NCBI GenBank assembly: GCA_016190175.1
Contig: JACPRC010000147.1
Coordinates: forward strand, 1 to 64,000
Reading direction: 5' to 3'
Length of the DNA stretch: 64,000 bases
From: Planctomycetota bacterium
Lineage (GTDB): Bacteria; Planctomycetota; MHYJ01; JACPRB01
Shown here: positions 1 through 7,922 of the stretch, piece by piece
Layout: the number at the start of each line of letters is the position of its first letter
How positions within the stretch are numbered: the first letter of the stretch is position 1
Program-made: the position numbers and the translations under genes
Notes under the pieces: generated by a model
The model's database searches: none
What the model was told of the DNA's origin: nothing
What the model saw: only the letters and a program-made list of their open reading frames with translations

Positions 1-75
1 GCCATCAGCCTTCAGCCATCAGCCTTCAGCCATCAGCCTTCAGCCATCAGCCTTCAGCCATCAGCCTTCACCGCG
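1..75. repeat. Heptamer tandem repeat array
   Basis: The window opens with about ten copies of a 7-nt unit alternating TCAGCCA and TCAGCCT. It lies downstream of the WD40 kinase stop at 136 and carries no gene; 76-135 is unremarkable. The same unit recurs in at least eight other gaps of this window. Its left edge is cut by the window. Confidence 0.9.
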
Positions 76-135
76 ACAGGGCCGTGCGGCGCGAGGGTTC
101 GGCTGAGAGTTGAAGGCGGATGGCCGATTGCCTGG

Positions 136-2733
136 TCAGCGCCGCTCGTCGAGCTGCTTCTGGAGGGCGCGCCACTCCTCGGGCGGGATGACTTCGATCT
201 CCTCGTTGCGGCCGAGGCGGAGGCCGGTGTCCACTTGGGCGCGACGAAGGAGGCGGTCGGCCGGCGTGGGATCTTGAAGAAAGGAGACGTCCCAGATCCG
301 CGCCGTCTGGTCGTCGCTCGCCGTCCCCACCCACTTCCCGTCCGGACTGAACGCGACCGCGTTGACGTTGGAAGCGTGCCGCATCTCCGTCCCGATCGGC
401 TCGCCGGAATGTCCGTCCCAGAGCCGCACCGCGTTGCCGCCGCCCGTCGCGACCCAGTTCCCGTCCGGACTGAACGCAACGACCGTGAGTTGGAAGGCGT
501 GTCGCATCTCCACGCCGATCGGCTCGCCCGTGCGTCCGTGCCAGAGCCGCGCCGTCTTGTCCCAACTGGCGCTCACGAGACGCTCCCCGTCCGGACTAAA
601 CGCGACGGCATCGACGTTGGAGCCGTGCCGCATTTCCTTGGCAACGGGCTTGCCCGACTCCGTCTCCCACATCCGGGCCGTGTGATCTTCGCTTGCGGTT
701 GCGACCCTCTTCCCATCCGGGCTGAACACCGCCGCCCGGACCCTCTTTTCGTGTCGCATTTCCTCGCCGATGGGATCTCCGGTGCCGGCGTCCCAGACTC
801 GCGCGGTGCCGTCGAGGCTTGCGGTCACCACCCGGCGGCCGTCGGCACTGAAGGTAACCGTCCACACGATGCCCGCGTGCCGCATCTCCTTGCCGATCGG
901 CTCTCCGCTCTCGGAGTGCCATAGTCGTGCCGACTGGTCCCAACTCGCGGTCGCGAGTCGCTTCCCGTCCGGATTGAAGGTGATGCACTGGACGATTCCC
1001 TCGTGCCGCAATTCCCTGCCGATCGGCTCTCCGGTCGGGACGCTCCAGATGCGCGCCGTCTTGTCCCAGCCTGCCGTGGCCAGTCGTTTCGAGTCGGGGC
1101 TGAACGCGACGCTCTGGACCGTGCCTGAGTGCGGCATGGGCTTTCCGACCGGATCTCCGGTCGAAGCACTCCAGATCCGGGCCGTGCGATCTTTGCTGGC
1201 CGTCGCAATCCACAGCCCGTCGGGGCTGAGGATCGCCATCGTGACCGGCTGTTCGTGAACCAGGATCGTCTGGAGTCCCGGCAAGCTCCGCACCGCGCGA
1301 ACGGCGTTCGCCCGCGCAGGGTCCGAGGCGTGTGCCGAAAAGGACTCGACATGGAAGATCGCCGCCGCGGCATCGTCGCCGGATCCGGCCGCCTGCCGGG
1401 CCTGCATGCGATAGACGTGCGAGAGCCGTTCGTTCGCGCGGTCTCTCTCGGTCCGGGTGCGGCGCTGTTCCGCCTCGACCTGTTCCCGCCCTTCCCTCTC
1501 CGCCCGCGCCTTCTCCCCCGCGACCCTCGCCGCGTTCTCGGCCTCCCGCTTCGCCCGCAGGAGCTGCCATGTCCCGAACGCCGCCCCGCCCGCGATCGCC
1601 AGCACCATCGCCGCCCCGAACGCCCACAGGAGCGGCTGCTTGCGGATCTTCTTCCCCAGCACGTACGCGAACGTCGGCCGCCGCGCGTGGCGCAGCGGAT
1701 TGCCGTTCAGGCACGCGTCGAGATCCTCGATCATCTGCGCCGCATCGACGTAGCGGCGCTTCTGGTCCTTCTCCAGCGCCCGGATGATCACCGCCTCCAC
1801 GTCCGGCGGCGTCGCCGGCGCCAACCGCCGCGGCCACACCAGATCCGCCGTCACCACCTGCGTCAGCACGTCCGCCGAACTCTCCCCCGCGAACGGCGGC
1901 CTCCCCGTGAAGAGCTCGTAGAGAATCGCCCCGATCGAGTAGACGTCGCTCTGCGCCGTCGCCTTTCCCCGCGCCTGCTCCGGCGCCATGTAGTTCGGCG
2001 TCCCCACCACCACGTTCGTCCCGGTCAGCGTTTCCCCCTCCACCGACGTCTCCTTCGCCAGCCCGAAATCCATCACGAACACCTGGCCGTTGCGGTCCAG
2101 CATCACGTTCGTCGGCTTCAGGTCCCGGTGGATCACCTTCCGCTCGTGCGCGCACCTCACCGCCTCCGCGATCTTCGCGACGGCGCGCAGCTTCTCCTCC
2201 GTCTTCAGCTTCGCCTTCGACAACGTCTCCCCGTCCACGAACTGCATCGCGATGAACGGCGACCCGTCCTGCTCCCCGATCTCGTAGATCTTCGCGATGT
2301 TCGGATGGTCCAGCGCCGCCGCGAGCTGCGCCTCCCGCCGGAAGAACGCCCGCGCCTGCTCGTCCCCGATCTGCTTGAGGAACTTCAGCGCCACCCACTG
2401 CCGCAGCTCCGGCTCCCATCCGCGGTAGACAAGCCCCATGCCGCCGGAGCCGAGGGGGGCGACGCGCCAGTAGCGCCCGACGCGGTTCGCCGGGTCCTTC
2501 ATTGCCTCGGCCGCCTCGGGTGGGACGGGGCGCGAGGGCGGCTCCTGAAGCTCGCGGAGGCGTTCGGGCGTAAGGGGCAGGTGCGCCAGGAGGCGCGTCC
2601 CGGGGTCGCGGTCGCGCGACACCATCGCGGCCTCGACCTGCTCGCGCGTGAGCCACCCGCGATCGACCGCGCGCTTCGCGAGCGCGAAGTCCGCGTCCGA
2701 GTCGGGGCCTGTAACGGGAGCAGTATCGGACAC
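136..2733 (-). CDS. WD40-repeat receptor Ser/Thr protein kinase
   Basis: This 865-residue protein is a membrane-anchored Hanks-type kinase with a WD40 propeller as probable sensor or scaffold. A short N-terminal helical module (residues 15-62) is shared with two other signalling proteins in this window. The kinase domain spans about 88-345, with the glycine loop at 95-100, catalytic Lys117, HRDLKP at 202-207, DFG at 222-224 and APE at 250-252, so it should be active. A transmembrane helix follows at about 370-393, then a charged coiled coil to about 435. Eight blades of about 42 residues fill 490-810; each carries a variant of FSPDG, TARIW and G-EPIG-EMRH. The start is GTG, 11 nt after a TATAAT box. 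Its substrate cannot be inferred. No partner gene is adjacent. Confidence 0.93.
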   Translation of the reverse strand: MSDTAPVTGPDSDADFALAKRAVDRGWLTREQVEAAMVSRDRDPGTRLLAHLPLTPERLRELQEPPSRPVPPEAAEAMKDPANRVGRYWRVAPLGSGGMGLVYRGWEPELRQWVALKFLKQIGDEQARAFFRREAQLAAALDHPNIAKIYEIGEQDGSPFIAMQFVDGETLSKAKLKTEEKLRAVAKIAEAVRCAHERKVIHRDLKPTNVMLDRNGQVFVMDFGLAKETSVEGETLTGTNVVVGTPNYMAPEQARGKATAQSDVYSIGAILYELFTGRPPFAGESSADVLTQVVTADLVWPRRLAPATPPDVEAVIIRALEKDQKRRYVDAAQMIEDLDACLNGNPLRHARRPTFAYVLGKKIRKQPLLWAFGAAMVLAIAGGAAFGTWQLLRAKREAENAARVAGEKARAEREGREQVEAEQRRTRTERDRANERLSHVYRMQARQAAGSGDDAAAAIFHVESFSAHASDPARANAVRAVRSLPGLQTILVHEQPVTMAILSPDGLWIATASKDRTARIWSASTGDPVGKPMPHSGTVQSVAFSPDSKRLATAGWDKTARIWSVPTGEPIGRELRHEGIVQCITFNPDGKRLATASWDQSARLWHSESGEPIGKEMRHAGIVWTVTFSADGRRVVTASLDGTARVWDAGTGDPIGEEMRHEKRVRAAVFSPDGKRVATASEDHTARMWETESGKPVAKEMRHGSNVDAVAFSPDGERLVSASWDKTARLWHGRTGEPIGVEMRHAFQLTVVAFSPDGNWVATGGGNAVRLWDGHSGEPIGTEMRHASNVNAVAFSPDGKWVGTASDDQTARIWDVSFLQDPTPADRLLRRAQVDTGLRLGRNEEIEVIPPEEWRALQKQLDERR

Positions 2734-2744
2734 GATTCGATGGG

Positions 2745-2750
2745 ATTATA
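2745..2750 (-). promoter_or_regulatory. -10 box of the WD40 kinase gene
   Basis: A perfect TATAAT on the minus strand ends 11 nt before the GTG start of the kinase gene. No convincing -35 hexamer is seen. The expected transcription start lies within a few nucleotides of the start codon, so the mRNA should be nearly leaderless. Confidence 0.6.
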
Positions 2751-2921
2751 CCCCGGCAGGGTGCCTTGCGCGGTTCCGGTTCCGGGGATATCATTCCTGG
2801 GTCTTTATCCGCAACATCCGCGCGCCCGATGCGGATACCACTTGGGGTCCGGTGCATTCCCCGATGGGGACGGCAGGGCCGACGGTCGGTTGCGGGCAAG
2901 ATCCCGCATCAGGGGAGACGA

Positions 2922-3359
2922 ATGGCGGACGACGCTTCGACGCTCGATCGACGCTCGTTTCTCGCCACGGTCCTGCGCGCCGCCGGCGTGCTGGCGCCCG
3001 CTTCGCTCCTCCTGTCCGGCCGGCTTCCATGGCTCGATGGCGACGAGACCCGGCTGGATGCCGCGCGGGTGCCCGTCTGGCATCCTGAATGCACAGGGAC
3101 GAACGATCTTCGGTGCGTGACCGTCTCCCGCGACCGGGCCGGCGGCTCGCGCTCCGAGATCCGACTCGAGGGCGCGGCGGCCCGCCTCTGGTGCCTCTGC
3201 GGCGGACGCTACTCGGAGACCGAGCTGGCGGCGCGGGTCGCCGAGGGCGAGCCGTGGGTCGCCCCCTTCCTTTTCGCCCTGTACGCACTCGGGTATCTCG
3301 TGCGCCTGAACGCGGAGGATCGCGTCGGCCTCTGGAGTCGAGAGGTCGAAATCGCATGA
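2922..3359 (+). CDS. PqqD-like (RiPP recognition element) protein with Tat-like leader
   Basis: First gene of the CxC-peptide operon, 145 residues. The N-terminus carries a twin-arginine-like stretch (DRRSFL, residues 9-14) followed by a hydrophobic segment to about 33. The C-terminal half (about 60-140) has the PqqD-type pattern: G-AARLW-L--G (84-93), S-ETELAARVA and a final F-FALYALGYLVRL helix-strand. PqqD-like domains bind leader peptides of RiPP precursors and present them to radical SAM enzymes. A Tat-like leader on such a domain is odd, because modification is expected in the cytoplasm; it may be a membrane anchor. Start ATG is preceded by AGGGGAG. The stop overlaps the next start as ATGA. 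The PqqD assignment rests on pattern resemblance only. Confidence 0.6.
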   Translation: MADDASTLDRRSFLATVLRAAGVLAPASLLLSGRLPWLDGDETRLDAARVPVWHPECTGTNDLRCVTVSRDRAGGSRSEIRLEGAAARLWCLCGGRYSETELAARVAEGEPWVAPFLFALYALGYLVRLNAEDRVGLWSREVEIA

Positions 3360-4744
3360 CCGACCGGTACGTCCTGACGACCGAGTTCTTCGCGGTCCCG
3401 TACTGCGAGGACACGTTCCTCCTCTACTCGCCGCTCAAGCAGATCCTGATCCTCGCGAACACGGAGATGGTGGACATGGTCGCGGCGCTCCGCGACGGCA
3501 CGTTCGCCGGCGTGGACGGCGCCAACATGGACGCGATGCAGCTCCTCCTCGAGTCCGGCGCGATCAACGGCACCCCGGATGAACCGCCGCGGCGTCCGCC
3601 GGCGGCCGAGTGGAAGCCCACCGAGGTCACGCTCTTCCTCACCAACGCGTGCAACCTCCGCTGCTCCTACTGCTACGCCTCGGGAGGGGATTCCTCCGGC
3701 ACGATGGAGGTCGCAACCGCCCTGGCGGCGGTGGACCTCGTCGTCCGCAACGCATCCGAACTGCATGCACCGGAGGTCCGCGTCTCCTACCACGGCGGCG
3801 GCGAGCCCACGCTGACATGGGAAGCGCTGACCGCGAGCGCGCTCCGCGCCGAGGAGTCCGCCGCGCGCCACGGACTGCGCGCTTCGATCAACCTGGCTAC
3901 CAACGGCGTCATGCCCGCGCGGAAGGTGGACTGGCTCGTGCGCCACGTCCACGAGTTCTCCGTCTCGTGGGACGGACCCGCGTGGGTGCAGGACCTCCAC
4001 CGCCCGACGGCCGCGGGCCGCGGCTCGGCCGAGACGGTCGAGGCCACGATGCGCCATCTCGACAGCCACGGCGCGCGCTGGGGCGTTCGTCTCACCGTCA
4101 CCGAGACCGGCGTGGACCGACTCGAGGAGATCGTCGAGTACCTCCTGCGCCGGTTCTCGCCCTCGACGGTCCACATCGAGCCGCTCTTCGCGCACGGTCG
4201 CGCGCGGGAGCGGGGCCTGCGCGCCCCGCATGCGCGCGCGTTCGTGGAGAACTTCCGGAAGGCGCAGCGCGTCGCCGATCGGCGCGGGATCGACCTCTAC
4301 TATTCCGGCGCCCGGTCCGAGCTGGTCACCGACACGTTCTGCGCCGTGCCGGAGGGGACCTTCAACGTCACGCCGGAGGGACTCCTGACGTCGTGCTTCG
4401 AAGCCTGCCGTCCGGGCGACCCGTTCGTCTACGGCGCGTTCGAAGGCGGCGAATTCAGGATCTCGCGCCCGAAACTCGACGCGCTGGCCGCACACACGGT
4501 GGAGGCGCGACCCGAATGCGCCCGCTGCTTCTGCAAGCGGCACTGCGCCGGCGACTGCGCCGCGAAGAACCTGACGTCGGACCTTCATCCGGACGAGAGA
4601 CTCAAGGCCGCGCGCTGCGCGATCAACCAGGAGCTGACCCGCGACCAGCTCGTGCGGCGGCTGCGGGAGAAGAGCCGGATGATGGCGCAGGTAGAGGCCA
4701 TGCTCGGTGCGCCCCCGGCCCTCGAGGAGATGCGTCATGCCTGA
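3356..4744 (+). CDS. Radical SAM/SPASM peptide maturase
   Basis: A 462-residue radical SAM enzyme. Residues 1-75 resemble a PqqD-like recognition domain (ending ...MQLLLESGAING). The SAM 4Fe-4S cluster motif is C99-x3-C103-x2-C106 (CNLRCSYCY), followed by the GGGEPTL motif. Downstream, TFCAVPEGTFNVTPEGLLTSC and the cluster CARCFCKRHCAGDC supply cysteines for SPASM auxiliary clusters. Family members (for example sactipeptide, ranthipeptide and quinohemoprotein maturases) install thioether or other crosslinks on ribosomal peptides. The start is the ATG in the ATGA overlap with the PqqD-like gene, and the 3' end overlaps the peptide gene by 8 nt. It is therefore the most likely enzyme acting on that peptide; the actual chemistry is inferred. 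Confidence 0.88.
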   Translation: MTDRYVLTTEFFAVPYCEDTFLLYSPLKQILILANTEMVDMVAALRDGTFAGVDGANMDAMQLLLESGAINGTPDEPPRRPPAAEWKPTEVTLFLTNACNLRCSYCYASGGDSSGTMEVATALAAVDLVVRNASELHAPEVRVSYHGGGEPTLTWEALTASALRAEESAARHGLRASINLATNGVMPARKVDWLVRHVHEFSVSWDGPAWVQDLHRPTAAGRGSAETVEATMRHLDSHGARWGVRLTVTETGVDRLEEIVEYLLRRFSPSTVHIEPLFAHGRARERGLRAPHARAFVENFRKAQRVADRRGIDLYYSGARSELVTDTFCAVPEGTFNVTPEGLLTSCFEACRPGDPFVYGAFEGGEFRISRPKLDALAAHTVEARPECARCFCKRHCAGDCAAKNLTSDLHPDERLKAARCAINQELTRDQLVRRLREKSRMMAQVEAMLGAPPALEEMRHA

Positions 4745-5114
4745 TCCCAACGACTTCGCGCCGCGCCAGTCCGGGAAGGAGAAGCGCAAGGGCCCGAAGG
4801 CCCACGCGTTCGTGAAGCCGGACCTCGAGGTCCACATCGACGAGCGGCAGCTCCAGCGCAAGGACGACGACCTCGTGCTCGTCTGCCGGTGCGACACCGT
4901 CTGCACCTGCAACACGGTCGTCACCGGCCGCACGCGCTGCCGCTGCGACACGGTGTCGAAGTGCACCTGCGAGGCGGTCCAGACCTGCACCTGCAACACG
5001 GTGATGGTCTGCTCCTGCGATTCCGTGAAGAAGAGCTCGTGCAGTTGCGACAGCCATTCGCCGGGCGGGGGCGGCTCGCGCGTGTGCCGCTGCGTCCCGG
5101 TCCGGGCGCATTGA
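4737..5114 (+). CDS. Cys-rich CxC-repeat peptide, candidate RiPP precursor
   Basis: A 125-residue protein with a two-part design. Residues 1-49 are charged and Cys-free, as in a leader (KEKRKGPKAHAF, then DLEVHIDERQLQRKDDDLVLV). Residues 50-119 hold 16 cysteines as eight C-x-C pairs, at 50/52, 56/58, 68/70, 76/78, 84/86, 92/94, 102/104 and 117/119. Most pairs sit in a repeat C-[RTS]-C-[DNE]-[TAS]-V, with an 8-residue period in the middle. A GGGG stretch (110-113) precedes the last pair. The gene overlaps the upstream maturase and lies 7 nt before a second radical SAM gene. GAGGAG stands 7 nt before the ATG. A metal-binding metallothionein-like role is the main alternative; the flanking maturases argue for a modified peptide. 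I do not recognise the family. Confidence 0.85.
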   Translation: MPDPNDFAPRQSGKEKRKGPKAHAFVKPDLEVHIDERQLQRKDDDLVLVCRCDTVCTCNTVVTGRTRCRCDTVSKCTCEAVQTCTCNTVMVCSCDSVKKSSCSCDSHSPGGGGSRVCRCVPVRAH

Positions 5115-5121
5115 GCCGGAT

Positions 5122-6231
5122 ATGACCAAACCGGGAACGATGGCGAAGGACGGGACGCTCTACGACCCCGTCGCGGACTTCCGCTTCCGCCCCGGCCCGG
5201 ACGACCGCGCGTGGGACGGAGGCCGGCTGCGGTTCGACCGCTACCACGCGGCGCAGCGGTTCCGCCCGCATCAGGACGGTCGCGAGGTCAATCTGGAGAT
5301 CAACTACCTCTGCCGCTACGCGTGCCGCCACTGCTTCCAATCGCTCCGGCCCGATTCGTATCCCGAGGCGACGCCCGATGCGGCGGCCGTGATCGCCGCG
5401 GCGGAGCGCGTCGCGGCGGCCGAGGAGATCTCGATCACGGGCGGCGACATCTTCCTCCAGCCGGCGGTCTGGGAGGCGCTCGACTTCCTGCAGGAGCGCG
5501 CGCCCCGCGCGACGATCCGGCTCCTCGTGAACGGCGGCGGATTCGACGACGAAGTCCGCCGGCGCCTGGCGCGACTCGAAGGGCGGCGGATCATCGTCAA
5601 GTCGGACTTCTACGGGCACAATCCCCGCCTCCACGACGAGTTCACCGGCGTGCCGGGTTCGTTCGACCGTCTTGTCCGCATCGCGCGGTTCCTCCGCGAG
5701 ACCGGGATCGCGTTCGTCGCCGCGGCGGCGCTGACCCGCGCGGACTTCGAGACGCGCTTCGAGCTGGTCGGATTCCTCGGCGATCTCACCGAGGATCGAT
5801 TCACCGTCGCGTCCGCGATCCACCCGGGTCGCTCCGCCGACGAGGCGCGTCTCCTGCCGGAGCAGTTCGCGGAGCTCATGGAGGAGCGGTTCTTCGCGCC
5901 GCTGGCCGCGGAGTATCACTCGTTCGAGCCGCAGTGCGCCGGCGACTGCCAGTTCGCGGTCGTGTCTGCGAACGGAAAGGCGTGGGGTTGCTCGTTCCTG
6001 AAGCTCGACTCGGAGCCGATCGCCGCCTGGCGCGAGCGGGCCGTCGCGGCCGCGTCCACGGCGGACTGCGCGACCTGCTCGGCCCGCGCCACGTGTCGCC
6101 GATGCCCCTCCTTCCTCGCGGCCCGGGATTCCTATTGCCGCTTCGTGCGGCTCGCGCATCCGGGTCTCCTCGAGCGCGTCCGCCGCGCGCAAGAGGAAGG
6201 CTTCGCGTTCGTCCATCCCGGGAGATCGTGA
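5122..6231 (+). CDS. Second radical SAM/SPASM enzyme of the CxC operon
   Basis: A 369-residue enzyme with the SAM cluster motif C64-x3-C68-x2-C71 (CRYACRHCF) and a GGDIF motif matching the GGE/GGD SAM-binding strand. The C-terminal third has a Cys array (CAGDCQF, GKAWGC, then CATCSARATCRRC) typical of SPASM or twitch auxiliary clusters. It differs clearly from the first maturase, so it is not a simple duplicate. It begins 7 nt after the peptide gene stop, with a GAGCCGGA ribosome site, and ends 3 nt before the next start. In context it probably performs a second modification on the same peptide. Confidence 0.85.
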   Translation: MTKPGTMAKDGTLYDPVADFRFRPGPDDRAWDGGRLRFDRYHAAQRFRPHQDGREVNLEINYLCRYACRHCFQSLRPDSYPEATPDAAAVIAAAERVAAAEEISITGGDIFLQPAVWEALDFLQERAPRATIRLLVNGGGFDDEVRRRLARLEGRRIIVKSDFYGHNPRLHDEFTGVPGSFDRLVRIARFLRETGIAFVAAAALTRADFETRFELVGFLGDLTEDRFTVASAIHPGRSADEARLLPEQFAELMEERFFAPLAAEYHSFEPQCAGDCQFAVVSANGKAWGCSFLKLDSEPIAAWRERAVAAASTADCATCSARATCRRCPSFLAARDSYCRFVRLAHPGLLERVRRAQEEGFAFVHPGRS

Positions 6232-6234
6232 ACC

Positions 6235-6480
6235 ATGGCGACACAGGGATCGAACAAGGACGCCGCGCTGGGATGCGGATGTCTGATCCTCATCCTCGTC
6301 GCCGTCGTGGTCCTCGTCCTCAAGGGATGCTCGGGCTGCGGCTGCAGCCGGAAGTCCGAACCCCAATCCAAGTACGAGAACACGCGCAAGGTCGAGCAGG
6401 TCCGGGAGGAAGAGCCCGAGAAGATCCAGAAGAATGAAAGCCGGTACGATCGGGTCCCGCGATCGAAGGTCAAGAAATGA
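6235..6480 (+). CDS. Small single-pass membrane protein with C-G-C motifs
   Basis: An 81-residue protein: a short polar start, G-C-G-C at about 13-16, one hydrophobic helix (about 17-29), K-GCSGCGC at about 30-36, then a charged tail rich in E, K and R. The C-x-C pairs on both sides of the membrane span echo the neighbouring precursor peptide. It lies inside the operon and its stop overlaps the next gene as ATGA. Possible roles are membrane anchor, export adaptor, immunity factor or a second substrate; none can be proved from sequence. The family is not recognised. Confidence 0.75.
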   Translation: MATQGSNKDAALGCGCLILILVAVVVLVLKGCSGCGCSRKSEPQSKYENTRKVEQVREEEPEKIQKNESRYDRVPRSKVKK

Positions 6481-7922
6481 GATGCGCGCTGGTCCGTCCC
6501 GCCCACCGCTCCTCGGGCTACGACGAGGGGACGCAGGAATGCCTCGGGATCGGCTACGTCGGCGCCGTCCTGCGGGAGCGCGGACACGAGGTCGTCGTCG
6601 TGGACGCCGAGATGGAGAAGCTGGCGGACCGCGAGGCTTTCGAGCGCGTGGCCGCGTCCGATCCCGGCCTGATCGGTTTCTCCGTGATGAGCGAGGACGC
6701 GCTGGACAGCCTGCGACGGCTCGCGCGCGACCTGCGGGAGGCGTTTCCGCGGGCGCATCTCACCGCGGGAGGCAACCTGCCCAGCTTCGACCCCGAGTGG
6801 ATCCTGCGGCTCTGCCCCGGCATCGACAGCGTGATCCGATTCGAGGGCGAGCGACCGCTGCTGGAACTCGCCGAACGACTCCGGAGCGGGAGGGACTTCC
6901 GGGCCGTTCCGCCGGCGGCATCCGTGGACGACCTGGACGCGCTGCCGTTCCCGATCCGCGACACGCTGCCCATCGCGCTGAAGAACGGGTGGATGGCGCC
7001 CATCTCGTCGAGCCGCGGGTGCCACGCGAGGTGCTCCTTCTGCGCCGTGCATCGCTTCAACCTCGATCCCGCACGACCCTGGCGGTTCCGCAGTCCCGCC
7101 GGGGTCGCGGACGAGATCGACGGGCTCGTCGCGGACTTCGGCGTCCGCGAGGTCAACTTCGTGGACGACGATTTCATCGGCAACCGGAAGCAGGGGCAGC
7201 CGCGCGCGCGCGAGCTGGCCGCCGAGTTGATCCGCCGCGGATTGAAAGTCGGTTTCTCGCTGCAGTGCCGCGCCGAGTGGATCGATCGCGCCACCTTCCG
7301 CCCGCTCAAGGCCGCCGGGCTCCGGATGGTCTTCTTCGGCGTCGAGGCCGTGGACGAGGAGAGCCGCCGGAGATACGGGAAGCCGCAGTCGCGCGAGCTC
7401 GTGCGGCGCACGCTGGAGCTGCTCGACGAGCTGGACGTGTACGCCCACGTCGGCTTCATCATGTTCAACCCCTGGACCCGCCTGGAGGACGTGCGCGAGG
7501 CCGTGGAGTTCCTGCGCGACATCGGCCATCTCAACATCCACACCGCGACGAATTTCCTCCAGTTGAGTCCGGGGACGCCGCTGCTGGAACCGCTCGCCGC
7601 CGGCGGCATGGCGTTCCGCGAGCCGCACGGAGGCTACCGCTGGTCGTTCGCCGATCCCCGCACCGCGTCGGTGAAGGCGGTCTTCGATCGCGTGCTCTGG
7701 CCGCAGTTCCCCGCCTGGTACGAGTCGCTGATGGCGAAGTGGAGCGTGCTGACGGCGCGGCGGTCGGACGAACGATGCGCGCATGACCTGCGCCGCATGG
7801 ACGACCTCGTCCACGATGTGGCGATCCGCACGCTCGACGCGATCGAGTCGGACCCCGGGGTCGATCTCTTCGCGCTGGTGCGCGAGCTTTCGGAAAGGAC
7901 GGCATGCGCAGCGCGCTCCTGA
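6477..7922 (+). CDS. B12-binding-type radical SAM enzyme
   Basis: A 481-residue protein of the cobalamin-binding radical SAM class. Residues 1-140 form a Rossmann-like domain (GIGYVGAVLRERGHEVVVVDAE, residues about 24-45, is shown in part) where cobalamin would bind; the lower-axial histidine motif is not evident. The SAM cluster motif is C182-x3-C186-x2-C189 (CHARCSFC), followed by EVNFVDDDFIGN and the FFGVEAVDEESRRRYGK strand typical of this group. Relatives methylate unreactive carbons, form rings, or build unusual links. It is the third radical SAM enzyme of the operon and overlaps its neighbours on both sides (4 nt upstream, 19 nt downstream). Confidence 0.87.
   Translation: MRCALVRPAHRSSGYDEGTQECLGIGYVGAVLRERGHEVVVVDAEMEKLADREAFERVAASDPGLIGFSVMSEDALDSLRRLARDLREAFPRAHLTAGGNLPSFDPEWILRLCPGIDSVIRFEGERPLLELAERLRSGRDFRAVPPAASVDDLDALPFPIRDTLPIALKNGWMAPISSSRGCHARCSFCAVHRFNLDPARPWRFRSPAGVADEIDGLVADFGVREVNFVDDDFIGNRKQGQPRARELAAELIRRGLKVGFSLQCRAEWIDRATFRPLKAAGLRMVFFGVEAVDEESRRRYGKPQSRELVRRTLELLDELDVYAHVGFIMFNPWTRLEDVREAVEFLRDIGHLNIHTATNFLQLSPGTPLLEPLAAGGMAFREPHGGYRWSFADPRTASVKAVFDRVLWPQFPAWYESLMAKWSVLTARRSDERCAHDLRRMDDLVHDVAIRTLDAIESDPGVDLFALVRELSERTACAARS

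Noticed and set aside
1-75. CRISPR array
   Set aside because: Units are 7 nt with no spacers and no cas genes are in the window.
596-2899. Long minus-strand frame overlapping the WD40 kinase
   Set aside because: It is very rich in Arg, Gly and Ala with no domain, and is a frame shadow of the kinase gene in G+C-rich DNA.
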